NCBI GenBank assembly: GCA_012523085.1
Contig: JAAYJC010000102.1
Location: forward strand, 1-33,975
Direction: 5' to 3'
DNA length: 33,975 nt
Source: Clostridiales bacterium
Lineage (GTDB): Bacteria > Bacillota > Clostridia > Oscillospirales > Oscillospiraceae
In this document: positions 14,821 through 22,195 of the stretch, one piece after another
How positions within the stretch are numbered: position 1 is the first letter of the stretch
Layout of the letters: every line of letters begins with the position of its first letter
Notes under the pieces: generated by a model
What the model saw: the letters and a program-made list of their open reading frames with translations, nothing else
Told to the model about the DNA's origin: nothing
Databases searched by the model: none
Made by a program: the position numbers and the translations under genes

Positions 14821-14851
14821 CTCCAGACTGTCGGAGGGCCTTCAGTCTGAT

Positions 14852-14890
14852 GAAGACAGCAATCGGGCCGGCTGTCGTCTTCCTGTTTTT
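14852..14890 (+). terminator. Second terminator-like hairpin
   Basis: GAAGACAGC pairs with GCTGTCGTCTTC with a small bulge, followed by CTGTTTTT. An AGACTG/CAGTCT stem lies just before it (14825-14848). Together with the hairpin at 14783 it separates two convergent genes. Confidence 0.5.
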
Positions 14891-14909
14891 AAATGATAGG
14901 TGACGCAGA

Positions 14910-15719
14910 TCAATCGCAGTGAATGGTGTTAGGCGGGAAAAATTCGTCAACCGGGAATTTAATGCGTTTGAAAAGATCGCAGGGATCGGTGTCATTTGAT
15001 CCGACGCATTCTTTTTCGGGTACGCAGTAGTCATAAACCGGAATCAGAAGCTGAGAATCTCTTTCGAGCTTAACAATGCTAAACTGCCCAAGTGTGCAGT
15101 AAACGCGTCTTGGTTCTCCTGAAATAACCAGATTATCGGAAAATGATGTACTGATAAAGGGTGGGATGTCAAAGCACTCGCTGTCACCAAGGTTGCAGTC
15201 GCAGGAATCGACCAGTTTCATGCTCAGGATAATCGGGTCGACGGCTTCCACGACGGCAACGGGCATATTTGATTTCATTAAGGTTTGCATACTGTCACAG
15301 CTTGGTGCGCTGCTTGAGCTGAAGATTTTCGCGTTGCCTTCGCTGCCAAACAAGATCACTCTTTTGTCAAATACAGCCAGACCGCAGATTTCATTGCATT
15401 TGTTGGAAAGTGAGTAGGCCTCACCTTTCACTTTATAGAAATACCGGCAGTCAATGGTATAATAACCTCTGTTGAAAGCGACTTCTTCTACATCAATCCC
15501 TACAAACAGCAACTCTGCGGAGCGGGCTCTTACGCCGATCGCGTTTGCTATGTAACACTGTGAAGAGGCGTCCAGAAATACTACAAGATCCTCTATGCAG
15601 TCTTTATCTTTACAGGAATCGTATACTTTTCTCGTATGGACACATACAGATTCCTTAATGTTGTTTACGGTTTGCGCTGAACCTGCAGCCGCCGGCCCCG
15701 GCGTAACTCTGTCAGCCAT
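14910..15719 (-). CDS. Conserved clostridial Cys-rich protein, function unknown
   Basis: I recall close relatives in many Clostridia, always as hypothetical proteins, but no named domain. The 269 residues contain 16 cysteines spread along the chain. Landmarks are ESVCVHTRKVYDSCKDKDCI (23-42), a region AFNRGYYTIDCRYFYKVKGE, ICGLAVFDKRVILFGSEGNA, and a tail DYCVPEKECVGSNDTDPCDL. There is no signal peptide or membrane segment. The mixture of beta-strand-like segments and cysteines would suit a cross-linked structural or spore-coat-type protein, which is inference only. GGGAGG lies 8 bp before ATG 15719. The gene is alone, convergent with the RACo unit. Confidence 0.75.
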   Translation of the reverse strand: MADRVTPGPAAAGSAQTVNNIKESVCVHTRKVYDSCKDKDCIEDLVVFLDASSQCYIANAIGVRARSAELLFVGIDVEEVAFNRGYYTIDCRYFYKVKGEAYSLSNKCNEICGLAVFDKRVILFGSEGNAKIFSSSSAPSCDSMQTLMKSNMPVAVVEAVDPIILSMKLVDSCDCNLGDSECFDIPPFISTSFSDNLVISGEPRRVYCTLGQFSIVKLERDSQLLIPVYDYCVPEKECVGSNDTDPCDLFKRIKFPVDEFFPPNTIHCD

Positions 15720-15891
15720 TATTTGTACCTCCCAAATAGTATTGAAGTATCCTCTTTATTCAATACAGTCTATGCGGAGGCGTTAATTGTGTGATGTATA
15801 CTTTTTTCAATTTATTTAAGCATTCTGATCAAACATCATGGGTTTTTGTGAAATAACCTTTTTTTCGGCTTTTTCGACAATCCGGTTTTTC

Positions 15892-17004
15892 TCAACTTAT
15901 ATCCACTTGTTCGTTTTCGGGAATAATGCAGATGTAGCTTGTACCTCTTCCGAAACTCAACTCTGTGCCGTCCTCCAGCGTATATAAGAAAGAAGATGAA
16001 TAGCCGTCTTTCGACCAAATAACCGGAATGTATTTACCCTCGCAGGCAAACAGCCCTGTGCCGCTGCCCACAAGATCGATAGACAGCCTTCCCTCGGTAT
16101 CGTTAGGTATTCTACTGACCGGGGCATGCAAAACGAGGACGTTTTTAACGCTGACTTGATCGCCGGTATTTCCGTCTTTATATTCGGCGCCGTACTGGCT
16201 CACCTTATACATCATCGACAGTTCATCATATGTGAAAACACCGGTTTTGTAGTTGGAAAAATGAACATTGATGGTTTGTGCGGCTAAACCCGATAAAGAA
16301 TCGGGCTGTTCCGAAAAACGCATGGCGTATGCATACCCTTCCTGATGATCGGTTCTGATATTATAGGTGGGTAAATATTCGTCAAGCAATTCACCGGTTG
16401 AAAAAAGCGTATGTTCATAGGCATAACCGCCGCCGGCTCTTTCCCGATCACGGTAGAATATTTCATAGTTGCCCCGAACACCGTCAATGTTGCATACGCC
16501 CCGGCTTGAAATCGCTTCATATGCCTGAGGACTGCCCCCGGCATGTATATATATCGCATCGAGACCCTGAGCCAGGTCAAGAAAATACGGACGTGCGCTC
16601 CGAATACTGCCTATTCTATCGATATTGTCGGTACTTTGATAGATGGCAAGCATCCTGGTAATCCCGCCTTCAGCCAGGGTTTCATAGATGATATCAGCCG
16701 AAGCGGTCCCGTGTTGCGGGAGAGCTTCCTTGATGTTATTGAGCATGATGGCCAAGGGCCTTTTGCCGGATAGATCGACAGTAGTCGGAAGCCCGGTCAA
16801 CGGGTTGACCGGGCCGTTATACGGCGTCGGTGTCGGTGTCGGTGAAGGAGACAAAGAAGGTGTAGGTGACGGCGTTGGTGAATAAGACGGCTTGATTGAT
16901 ATGGTCGGAGAAGCCGTAGCGGGCGGAACCGCTTCTACACGGCTATTATTGCATGCTGTAATAAACAAGAGAAGTACGAGCAAAATGGGAATCAATTTCT
17001 TCAT
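15892..17004 (-). CDS. DUF3048 lipoprotein (YerB-like)
   Basis: A 370-residue secreted lipoprotein. The signal peptide MKKLIPILLVLLLFITAC has the lipobox ITAC (Cys18). A low-complexity Ser/Thr/Pro linker (about 28-60, PTPSPTPSLSPSPTPTPTP) leads to the two-part DUF3048 region: NPLTGLP, KRPLAIMLNN, DIIYETLAEGGITRMLAIYQ, IGSIRSARPYFLDLA and AIYIHAGGSPQA, then the C-terminal part with KNVLVLHAP, GRLSIDLVGSG and GTSYICIIPE. B. subtilis YerB belongs here; its function is unsettled. Start choice is uncertain. ATG 17004 gives a classic signal peptide with GGAAG upstream, whereas ATG 17058 matches the position of starts after the palindromic repeat and adds a basic 18-residue leader. Confidence 0.85.
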   Translation of the reverse strand: MKKLIPILLVLLLFITACNNSRVEAVPPATASPTISIKPSYSPTPSPTPSLSPSPTPTPTPYNGPVNPLTGLPTTVDLSGKRPLAIMLNNIKEALPQHGTASADIIYETLAEGGITRMLAIYQSTDNIDRIGSIRSARPYFLDLAQGLDAIYIHAGGSPQAYEAISSRGVCNIDGVRGNYEIFYRDRERAGGGYAYEHTLFSTGELLDEYLPTYNIRTDHQEGYAYAMRFSEQPDSLSGLAAQTINVHFSNYKTGVFTYDELSMMYKVSQYGAEYKDGNTGDQVSVKNVLVLHAPVSRIPNDTEGRLSIDLVGSGTGLFACEGKYIPVIWSKDGYSSSFLYTLEDGTELSFGRGTSYICIIPENEQVDIS

Positions 17005-17063
17005 GAGTCTTCCGCTTCCGCCTTTGCGGCGGTCTTTCTTATGGATTTTCAGCAGCATAAAAA

Positions 17064-17204
17064 CCATCCGTTCTGCCGCGAAGCGGCATCACAAATAGTC
17101 GGGAAAAATCGATTGCGCAAACTTGTTTCGCGCTGAGGAGCAAATGGCCGCTGTCATATTTGGCGGCCAAATCGATTTCTTCCGTGTGTGAAAATACTTC
17201 ACGT
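17064..17204 (-). repeat. Full-length palindromic repeat (copy B) upstream of the DUF3048 gene
   Basis: Read on the minus strand it follows copy A almost base for base: ACGGAAGAAATCGATTT, GGCCGCCAAATATGACAGCG, CGCGAAACAAGTTTGCGC, AATCGATTTTTCCCGACTAT and ATGCCGCTTCGCGGCAGAA. It then ends CGGATGG where copy A has TGGAGGG, so its Shine-Dalgarno part has decayed. Several stem positions differ from copy A while pairing is mostly kept. Confidence 0.85.
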
Positions 17205-17244
17205 TATTGCCCTGATGCGATTATTTTACGACGTTACGAATTCC

Positions 17245-17273
17245 TTGTCAATCTATCGGGAAAATTGTATAAT
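17245..17273 (+). promoter_or_regulatory. Sigma-A promoter for the DUF4364 gene
   Basis: TTGTCA (17245-17250) and a perfect TATAAT (17268-17273) are 17 bp apart, leaving a leader of about 58 nt. Confidence 0.8.
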
Positions 17274-17337
17274 CAGATGAAAACAATTCCTGCCGCATGG
17301 TTTCTTTCGGTATGCAATAGCACATGAGGAGATAGTT

Positions 17338-17859
17338 ATGGATAGATTCGGATTTATACATGAAAAGCTGGAGATCAAGATACTGATTTTATTTGTTCTC
17401 AGCAGACTTCCGCACCCCGTCGGTTTAAGTGATCTGACGGATATGGTCATGTGCGACGATGGCATCACTTATTTCGAATTTATTCAAGCCCTCTCCGAGC
17501 TTTTGGAAACCGAACATGTTAATGAAGAGGATGACCTTTATACCATATCTCTTAAGGGAATAAAAAACGGTTCGATAACCGAAAGCAGCCTGCCGTATTC
17601 TGTCAGACATAAAGCCGAGCGTAACATTATGAGACTGTCGCGCATATTAAATAGAAGCGCAATGATCAAAACAGACTCTGTTCCGAGAAAAGAAGGCGGA
17701 TATATTGTTCACTTATCGCTTGCCGACGGTATCGGTGAAATGATCTCTTTGAGCGTTCTGGCAGGAAATGAGGGGCAGGCAAAGGATATGGAGAAGCACT
17801 TTTACAAAAATGCCGAAGGCTTGTATAACGAAATCATGCGCCTTTTGCTGGACGAATGA
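17338..17859 (+). CDS. DUF4364 family winged-helix protein
   Basis: The 173-residue protein fits DUF4364, a clostridial family with a PadR/MarR-like winged helix at the N-terminus (about 1-75: EIKILILFVLSRLPHPVGLS, then an FEFIQALSELLET recognition-helix-like segment, then the LYTISLKGI wing). The second half (90-170) is a mixed beta/alpha region followed by a helix ending LYNEIMRLLLDE. It may be a regulator, but no target is known and no operator could be identified. AGGAG lies 7 bp before ATG 17338. The promoter of corA starts only 13 bp after its stop codon. Confidence 0.82.
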   Translation: MDRFGFIHEKLEIKILILFVLSRLPHPVGLSDLTDMVMCDDGITYFEFIQALSELLETEHVNEEDDLYTISLKGIKNGSITESSLPYSVRHKAERNIMRLSRILNRSAMIKTDSVPRKEGGYIVHLSLADGIGEMISLSVLAGNEGQAKDMEKHFYKNAEGLYNEIMRLLLDE

Positions 17860-17872
17860 ACACCGATTAGCT

Positions 17873-17901
17873 TGACAATTATCTATGCAAAGGCTATTGT
17901 A
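17873..17901 (+). promoter_or_regulatory. Sigma-A promoter driving the long corA leader
   Basis: A consensus TTGACA (17873-17878) and TATTGT (17896-17901) are 17 bp apart. The predicted leader before corA is about 255 nt. Confidence 0.7.
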
Positions 17902-17932
17902 AAACCAGAATCCTGATCTCGGAGGTGTTTTA

Positions 17933-18025
17933 ATGGACGACATACCCAGTTGGCGACAGATATGCTGTCAAATCATCGTGTACAACAACTGCCGTTTGTT
18001 AAAACACCATTGTTGTACACAGTAA
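17933..18025 (+). CDS. Possible 30-codon leader ORF upstream of corA
   Basis: GGAGGTG (17921-17927) sits 5 bp before an ATG that opens a 30-residue frame beginning MDDIPSWRQICCQIIVYNNC and ending in TAA at 18023-18025. I know no family for it. Its second half spans both arms of a perfect 11-bp inverted repeat, so translation would melt that hairpin. This is compatible with a leader peptide or attenuator, or with the fortuitous reading of a structured RNA. The excellent ribosome-binding site is the main argument for translation. Confidence 0.35.
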   Translation: MDDIPSWRQICCQIIVYNNCRLLKHHCCTQ

Positions 18026-18099
18026 TCCCTATGGGTTTATTCGCGCTTTTCGGGAGACAAGCGGCAAAAGCACATGGCGAAACCTTGCTTTTGTCGCTT
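17978..18099 (+). promoter_or_regulatory. Structured leader of corA, candidate regulatory RNA
   Basis: Two long hairpins lie between promoter and gene. GTGTACAACAA/TTGTTGTACAC is a perfect 11-bp pair (17978-17988 with 18010-18020). AAGCGGCAAAAGCA pairs with TGCTTTTGTCGCTT over 14 bp with one wobble (18059-18072 with 18086-18099). GTTTAT near 18035 could pair with ATAAAC near 18118 and enclose the second hairpin, and CCCT near 18027 could pair with AGGGG near 18133. I do not see the conserved core of the ykoK (M-box) magnesium riboswitch or of yybP-ykoY. Confidence 0.45.
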
Positions 18100-18162
18100 T
18101 GATTTCCTGCGGCTTGGATAAACGCCGAAAACAGGGGAAATTTGAGATAAGGATGGTAATGG

Positions 18163-19110
18163 ATGATGCTCAAGATTTACAAGACAGACGAAACTGTAAT
18201 GAAATTTCAGGAACTGCAACCGAACAGCTTTGGAAACGGAATCTGGATTTATATGATAAATCCGACCGAAGATGAAATAAGCACGGTCGCAAATGCGATG
18301 AAAACACCGATAGACTTCATAAGATCCGCTTTGGACGAAGAAGAACGGGCTCATATCGATACGGAAGACGATGTCACCTTGATCTCCATCGATATCCCGG
18401 TTGAAAGCAAAGATGAGCATACGGGGTTATACGCCACGATGCCGCTCGGAATTATTATCGGGGACAAGTACATTATTTCGGTATGTTTATGCGAAAACCC
18501 AATCCTGAACGATTTTATCAATGGCCGTGTTAAGGCATTTTTTACGTATAAAAAAACCCGCTTTCTGTTCCAGCTCCTGCATAAAAACTCCGCTTATTTT
18601 CTGCAGTACCTCAGGAACATCGATAAATTAAGCAACAAGATTGAACGGGAACTTCACCGCTCAATGAAAAACAAGGAGCTTATCCAGCTGCTGAGCTTAG
18701 AGAAATCCCTTGTCTATTTTTCCACCTCTCTGACAAGCAATGAGGCGATTTTGGAGAGACTTCTGAGAGTAAAGCCGATCAGGCTATATCCGGAAGATGA
18801 AGAGCTTTTGGAGGATGTTATCATCGAGAACAAGCAGGCCATAGAAATGGCCAATATATACAGCAACATACTGACCGGAACAATGGACGCATTTGCTTCG
18901 ATCATTTCAAACAACCTGAACATTGTGATGAAGTTTTTAGCATCCATAACAATCGTTTTATCGATACCGACTATGATTGCCAGTTTCTTCGGTATGAATG
19001 TAGACCTGCCGCTGATGAATAACCATTACGCCTTTATTATTATCTTTGCGATTTCATTTGCAATATCGGGTTTGCTCGGATTTGTGATGTTCAAAAAGAA
19101 TCTTTTCTAA
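18163..19110 (+). CDS. corA: CorA-family divalent cation (magnesium) transporter
   Basis: CorA forms a pentameric channel that admits Mg2+ (some relatives Co2+ or Zn2+). The 315-residue protein has the large soluble N-terminal domain (about 1-250, with a long stalk helix containing KLSNKIERELHRSM and the following helices) and two C-terminal membrane segments, about 254-275 and 290-310. The signature GMN (277-279, in FFGMNVDLPLMN) sits at the pore mouth. The terminal FKKNLF basic tail is typical. AAGGA lies 9 bp before ATG 18163. It is the only gene behind a strong promoter and a 255-nt structured leader, so regulation by its substrate ion is plausible though unproven. Confidence 0.94.
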   Translation: MMLKIYKTDETVMKFQELQPNSFGNGIWIYMINPTEDEISTVANAMKTPIDFIRSALDEEERAHIDTEDDVTLISIDIPVESKDEHTGLYATMPLGIIIGDKYIISVCLCENPILNDFINGRVKAFFTYKKTRFLFQLLHKNSAYFLQYLRNIDKLSNKIERELHRSMKNKELIQLLSLEKSLVYFSTSLTSNEAILERLLRVKPIRLYPEDEELLEDVIIENKQAIEMANIYSNILTGTMDAFASIISNNLNIVMKFLASITIVLSIPTMIASFFGMNVDLPLMNNHYAFIIIFAISFAISGLLGFVMFKKNLF

Positions 19111-19114
19111 AATG

Positions 19115-19145
19115 GGGCTGTTGCAAATAAAAAATGCAACAGCCC
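19115..19145. terminator. Intrinsic terminator after corA
   Basis: GGGCTGTTGCA and TGCAACAGCCC form a perfect 11-bp stem 4 bp past the corA stop. T-rich bases follow on the plus strand, and CATTTT follows on the minus strand. Confidence 0.8.
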
Positions 19146-19162
19146 TTAAATATACCACAATA

Positions 19163-19211
19163 TGCCATAGCCCATTTTTAACAAAAATAGGGCTATGGCA
19201 ATTTTCATTTT
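19163..19211. terminator. Second bidirectional terminator between corA and dapF
   Basis: TGCCATAGCCCATTTTT pairs with AAAAATAGGGCTATGGCA with one bulged base around an AAC loop, followed by ATTTTCATTTT. It backs up the hairpin at 19115 and serves dapF on the minus strand. Confidence 0.8.
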
Positions 19212-19223
19212 ACTGCAGCCCTA

Positions 19224-20060
19224 TTATACCGGTATTTCGCCGCTAAACGAAAACTCGGCGCCGCCTGTCATATAGATATTGCCGGTGTCTTCGTCCCAAT
19301 GGATCTTCAAAGCTCCCCCGGCTACGTTTAAGTCAACACAGCGATCGGTAAGTCCGTTTAATACGGCTGCGACCAGTGTGGCGCAGGCTCCGGTACCGCA
19401 GGACAGCGTTTCACCCGCACCTCTTTCCCACACGCGCATATTTATGGTCGTCTTGTCGATTACAGCCGCAAATTCGGTATTTATCCTGTGCGGAAATGTG
19501 GGGTGATTTTCAAATTTCGGGCCGATAGTTTCGAGATCAAGCGCCGATATATCCGGTAAAAAGATCACAAAGTGGGGATTGCCGACAGAAACAGCGGTGC
19601 CTTTCCAAACGGCGCCGTCAACCGTAACGGGCTGATTGACAAATGCTTCTCCGCTTGACAGGACGGGTATATCGGCAGGACGCAAAATCGGTCTTCCCAT
19701 ATTGACGGTAACGGTTTTTACGACCCCCCCGGCTATATTTAAAGAAAGATGCTTTAAGCCCGCCGGTGTTTCGACTGTAATCTTTTCTTTTTTCGTCAGC
19801 CCCATGTCATAAGCATATTTGCCGACGCAGCGGATGCCGTTACCGCACATCGGTGAGTTTGAACCGTCGGCATTATACATCAGCATTTTTATATCGGCTA
19901 TGTCGGACGGGCAGATAAATATCAAACCGTCCGAACCGATTGAAAAATGCCTGTCGGATAATCTTAAGGCAAGCGCTTCCGGGTTTTCGGGAAAAGGTTC
20001 TTCAAAACAATTGATGTAAATATAGTCGTTACCTGTTCCCTGCATCTTCATGAATCTCAT
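19224..20060 (-). CDS. dapF: Diaminopimelate epimerase
   Basis: Converts LL- to meso-diaminopimelate (EC 5.1.1.7) without a cofactor, supplying peptidoglycan and the substrate of LysA. The 278-residue protein has both catalytic cysteines, C72 in NSPMCGNGIRC and C221 in ETLSCGTGACA, plus the opening KMQGTGNDYIY and the substrate-binding GNPHFVIF and RVWERGAGE. Each half carries the family's hotdog-like fold. ATG 20060 is chosen with GTGAGG 5 bp upstream; an upstream in-frame ATG falls in a decayed copy of the palindromic repeat. It is divergent from the DUF421 gene. Confidence 0.96.
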   Translation of the reverse strand: MRFMKMQGTGNDYIYINCFEEPFPENPEALALRLSDRHFSIGSDGLIFICPSDIADIKMLMYNADGSNSPMCGNGIRCVGKYAYDMGLTKKEKITVETPAGLKHLSLNIAGGVVKTVTVNMGRPILRPADIPVLSSGEAFVNQPVTVDGAVWKGTAVSVGNPHFVIFLPDISALDLETIGPKFENHPTFPHRINTEFAAVIDKTTINMRVWERGAGETLSCGTGACATLVAAVLNGLTDRCVDLNVAGGALKIHWDEDTGNIYMTGGAEFSFSGEIPV

Positions 20061-20065
20061 GTAAG

Positions 20066-20090
20066 CCTCACATTCCGCCGCAAGCGGCAT
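20066..20090 (-). repeat. Decayed end of the palindromic repeat upstream of dapF
   Basis: On the minus strand ATGCCGCTTGCGGCGGAATG is followed by TGAGG, matching the 3' end of the repeat (CCGC-TT-GCGG stem, GGAATG, then the Shine-Dalgarno sequence). The remainder of the element is not recognisable. Confidence 0.5.
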
Positions 20091-20175
20091 CAGACCGCAC
20101 CTTCTGACGCGGCTGGGAAATTAAGCCATTAATATTAGCCCCCAAATGGTGAAAAATAAGCCGGGGTGAACACTA

Positions 20176-20886
20176 ATGGCAATCATATTCGTCAGGACAA
20201 TCATTATCTTTGTTGTGATCGTCGCGGCACTCAAACTGATGGGTAAACGCCAGCTCGGAGAGCTGGAGCTCTCAGAACTTGTGGTGGCGGTGCTGATTTC
20301 GGATATGGCTGCTCTTCCTTTGGAAGACATCGGCATACCGCTGCTCAATGGTTTGGTTCCGGTAATCACGTTGCTGTGCTGTGAACTGCTTATATCCTAT
20401 GGTTCTTTAAAAAGCATTAAATTCAGAAAGCTGATGTGGGGAAAACCTAGCTTGCTGATTGATAACGGCAAGATCGTTCAGCAGGAATTAAAGGCAAACA
20501 GGTTTTCGCTCGACGAGTTGACCGAATCGCTCAGGAAAAAAGATATTACGGATATAAGCACCGTCAGGTATGCGATTCTTGAAACCGACGGGACATTAAA
20601 TACGGTACTGTATCAATCCGAGCAGCCTGTTACCGTATCCATGATGAATATCAAACTGCCTGAAAAAGGGATACCGATTGCCGTGATCAGTGACGGCAGG
20701 ATTCTGAAAGATAACCTTCGGCGGCTTGGCAAGGATGAAAAATGGCTGAGCAAAGAGCTAAAAGGCAGAAACAACATAAACGTGAAGGACGTTTATTATA
20801 TGACATTAGACGACGCCGAAAACATATATTTCGCGGCGAAGGAATCAGGTATGAAAGCCAAACAATCTTTACCGGGCGATAAGTAA
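20176..20886 (+). CDS. DUF421 membrane protein (YetF-like)
   Basis: The 236 residues match the DUF421 family: an N-terminal membrane part with helices at about 3-22, 33-50 and 54-75, the signature GKRQLGELELSELVVAVLIS (23-42), then a soluble beta-rich domain with KPSLLIDNGKI, a helix RFSLDELTESLRKK and YAILETDGTLNTVLY. The function is unknown. Some spore-formers need relatives for normal spores or germination. GGGGTGA lies 6 bp before ATG 20176. The DUF4363 gene follows by 15 bp, so the two form an operon. This pairing recurs in Clostridia as far as I recall. Confidence 0.88.
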   Translation: MAIIFVRTIIIFVVIVAALKLMGKRQLGELELSELVVAVLISDMAALPLEDIGIPLLNGLVPVITLLCCELLISYGSLKSIKFRKLMWGKPSLLIDNGKIVQQELKANRFSLDELTESLRKKDITDISTVRYAILETDGTLNTVLYQSEQPVTVSMMNIKLPEKGIPIAVISDGRILKDNLRRLGKDEKWLSKELKGRNNINVKDVYYMTLDDAENIYFAAKESGMKAKQSLPGDK

Positions 20887-20901
20887 AACGGAGGTGCGGT
20901 G

Positions 20902-21282
20902 TTGAAAAAAGAAATCGCAGCAATCGCACTGCTTGCCGTCATATTGGGATGCACTATAGGTAATATTTTCATCGTGAGACATTATACGAAGCATATCAAT
21001 CATATGATCGATGAAATCCAGGTCCATGCCGAAAACAAGAAATGGGATGAAGCGATCAAGGCGGCGGAAAACGCAGAACAATACTGGCATAAAAAGAGTC
21101 ATTATACACATATTGTTATGCGGCATTCGGAAATCAACCAGACCACGTTGATTTTCTGTCAATTCCTTGCGGAAGTATATAGAAATGATTTGGGGGGCGT
21201 GAAAGGTATGGGCAAGGCGCTGAAGGAGCAAATCCACAGTATGTACGACATGGAAACCATTAATATCGGTACGATATTTTAG
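20902..21282 (+). CDS. DUF4363 small membrane-anchored protein
   Basis: The 126-residue protein has one N-terminal membrane anchor (KKEIAAIALLAVILGCTIGN) and an outward helical hairpin domain containing ENKKWDEAIKAAENAEQYWH and HSEINQTTLIFCQFLAEVY, typical of DUF4363. The function is unknown. A joint role with DUF421 in the envelope or spore is inferred from the operon. GGAGG (20890-20894) is 7 bp before TTG 20902; GTG 20899 is only 4 bp away and less favoured. It is convergent with nrdR, 11 bp apart. Confidence 0.82.
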   Translation: MKKEIAAIALLAVILGCTIGNIFIVRHYTKHINHMIDEIQVHAENKKWDEAIKAAENAEQYWHKKSHYTHIVMRHSEINQTTLIFCQFLAEVYRNDLGGVKGMGKALKEQIHSMYDMETINIGTIF

Positions 21283-21293
21283 CCTATCCGGCC

Positions 21294-21758
21294 TTAATCG
21301 ATTTTTTTGTCGTTGAGCAGTTTATTCAGTTCATCCATAAATGTGTTGATATCCTTGAACTGCCGGTATACCGAAGCAAAACGGACATAAGCGACTTCGT
21401 CAATCTGTTTTAGGGATTTCATGACGAGTTCGCCGATGATCTGGGTGGATACTTCCCTGTCCAGAGAATTTTGCAGCTCCTGCTCAATATCGGAGGCTAT
21501 GCTTTCGAGCTTTGACATCGGTACCGGTCTTTTTTCACAGGCGCGCATCAAACCGTTCAGCACCTTCATTTTGTCAAACGACTGGCGGCTTCCATCCTTT
21601 TTGATAACGAGAAGCGGAAGACGTTCCATTATCTCATATGTTGTAAAACGTTTCTGGCAGGAAAGGCACTCTCTTCGCCTTCTGATTGTGGAGCCTTCTT
21701 CGGCCGGCCTTGAGTCGATTACCTTGCTCTCGCCATAATTGCAATATGGACATCTCAT
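21294..21758 (-). CDS. nrdR: Transcriptional repressor NrdR
   Basis: NrdR represses ribonucleotide reductase operons when its ATP-cone binds (d)ATP. The 154-residue protein has the zinc ribbon C3, C6, C31, C34 with VIDSR between, RRRREC before the second pair, then the ATP-cone (about 46-136) starting [16 protein letters not shown]. The chain is intact and of normal length. AAAGGA lies upstream of ATG 21758. The upstream region carries TTATACT/AGTATAA inverted arms (about 21826-21846), but I could not match them to the published NrdR box. No nrd gene is in the window. Confidence 0.96.
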   Translation of the reverse strand: MRCPYCNYGESKVIDSRPAEEGSTIRRRRECLSCQKRFTTYEIMERLPLLVIKKDGSRQSFDKMKVLNGLMRACEKRPVPMSKLESIASDIEQELQNSLDREVSTQIIGELVMKSLKQIDEVAYVRFASVYRQFKDINTFMDELNKLLNDKKID

Positions 21759-21940
21759 CAGTTATCATTCCTTTTCTATATCGGTGACACATTTCGGGTT
21801 ATCCGGTAATATTTAGGTGCATTATACTATAACAAAGTATAATTGTACAGAAGAACGGTTGTTCGAGTGCTCCGGCATAGGAATATATTACAGCTTGCTG
21901 ATGATCTACCCGGCTGGTAAAATGAATCAGGGGTGATCAT

Positions 21941-22195
21941 TTGTCTGTTTTCCGGAACATTTTCAGACGCGCTCTTAAAATGTGCGATATCTCGTACAGG
22001 ATCATCAGGTATTCCTTGATGCTATCCTGTCTGCTGCTGGCAGGTTCACTTGCCTTATATGTCTCCTCGGGGGGGCTCAGCGTTTTTACATATGACACAT
22101 ACTACTGCGCGGAGGAATTGCTGAAGATGCCTTTTGTTGTTTTACTCATCGGCATCATTGCGTCGGTCTGTGTCGAGGATATGACTGTTAAATAG
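21941..22195 (+). CDS. Small two-helix membrane protein, unknown
   Basis: A 84-residue frame opens at TTG 21941, preceded by AGGGGTGATC. It has a basic amphipathic start (VFRNIFRRALKMCDISYRII) and two hydrophobic segments at about 25-44 and 63-79. I recall similar short clostridial proteins without a name. Its last 54 bp overlap the 3' end of the RNase M5-like gene on the other strand, which weakens the call slightly; the ribosome-binding site and membrane topology support it. It lies between nrdR and the RNase M5-like gene, on the opposite strand. Confidence 0.55.
   Translation: MSVFRNIFRRALKMCDISYRIIRYSLMLSCLLLAGSLALYVSSGGLSVFTYDTYYCAEELLKMPFVVLLIGIIASVCVEDMTVK

Noticed and set aside
15736..15763. 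TTGAAT/TACTAT with 16-bp spacer as promoter of the Cys-rich gene (minus strand)
   Set aside because: The transcript would start inside the gene's own Shine-Dalgarno sequence, leaving no usable leader.
16800..16900. GTGTCGGTGTCGG-type tandem repeat in DNA as a non-coding microsatellite or CRISPR-like array
   Set aside because: It is in frame and encodes the Ser/Thr/Pro linker of the DUF3048 lipoprotein; units are far too short for a CRISPR.
17933..18162. M-box (ykoK) magnesium riboswitch upstream of corA
   Set aside because: The position is right, but I do not find the conserved M-box core segments; only unassigned hairpins can be stated.
19115..19211. Pair of GGGCTG-containing hairpins as insertion-sequence ends
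   Set aside because: They lie exactly at the ends of two convergent genes with T-rich flanks, and no transposase lies between them; terminators explain them.
21826..21846. TTATACT/AGTATAA inverted repeat as an NrdR box (autoregulation)
   Set aside because: The arms do not match the known NrdR box pattern, and a single copy lies well upstream of the gene; kept only as a remark under nrdR.
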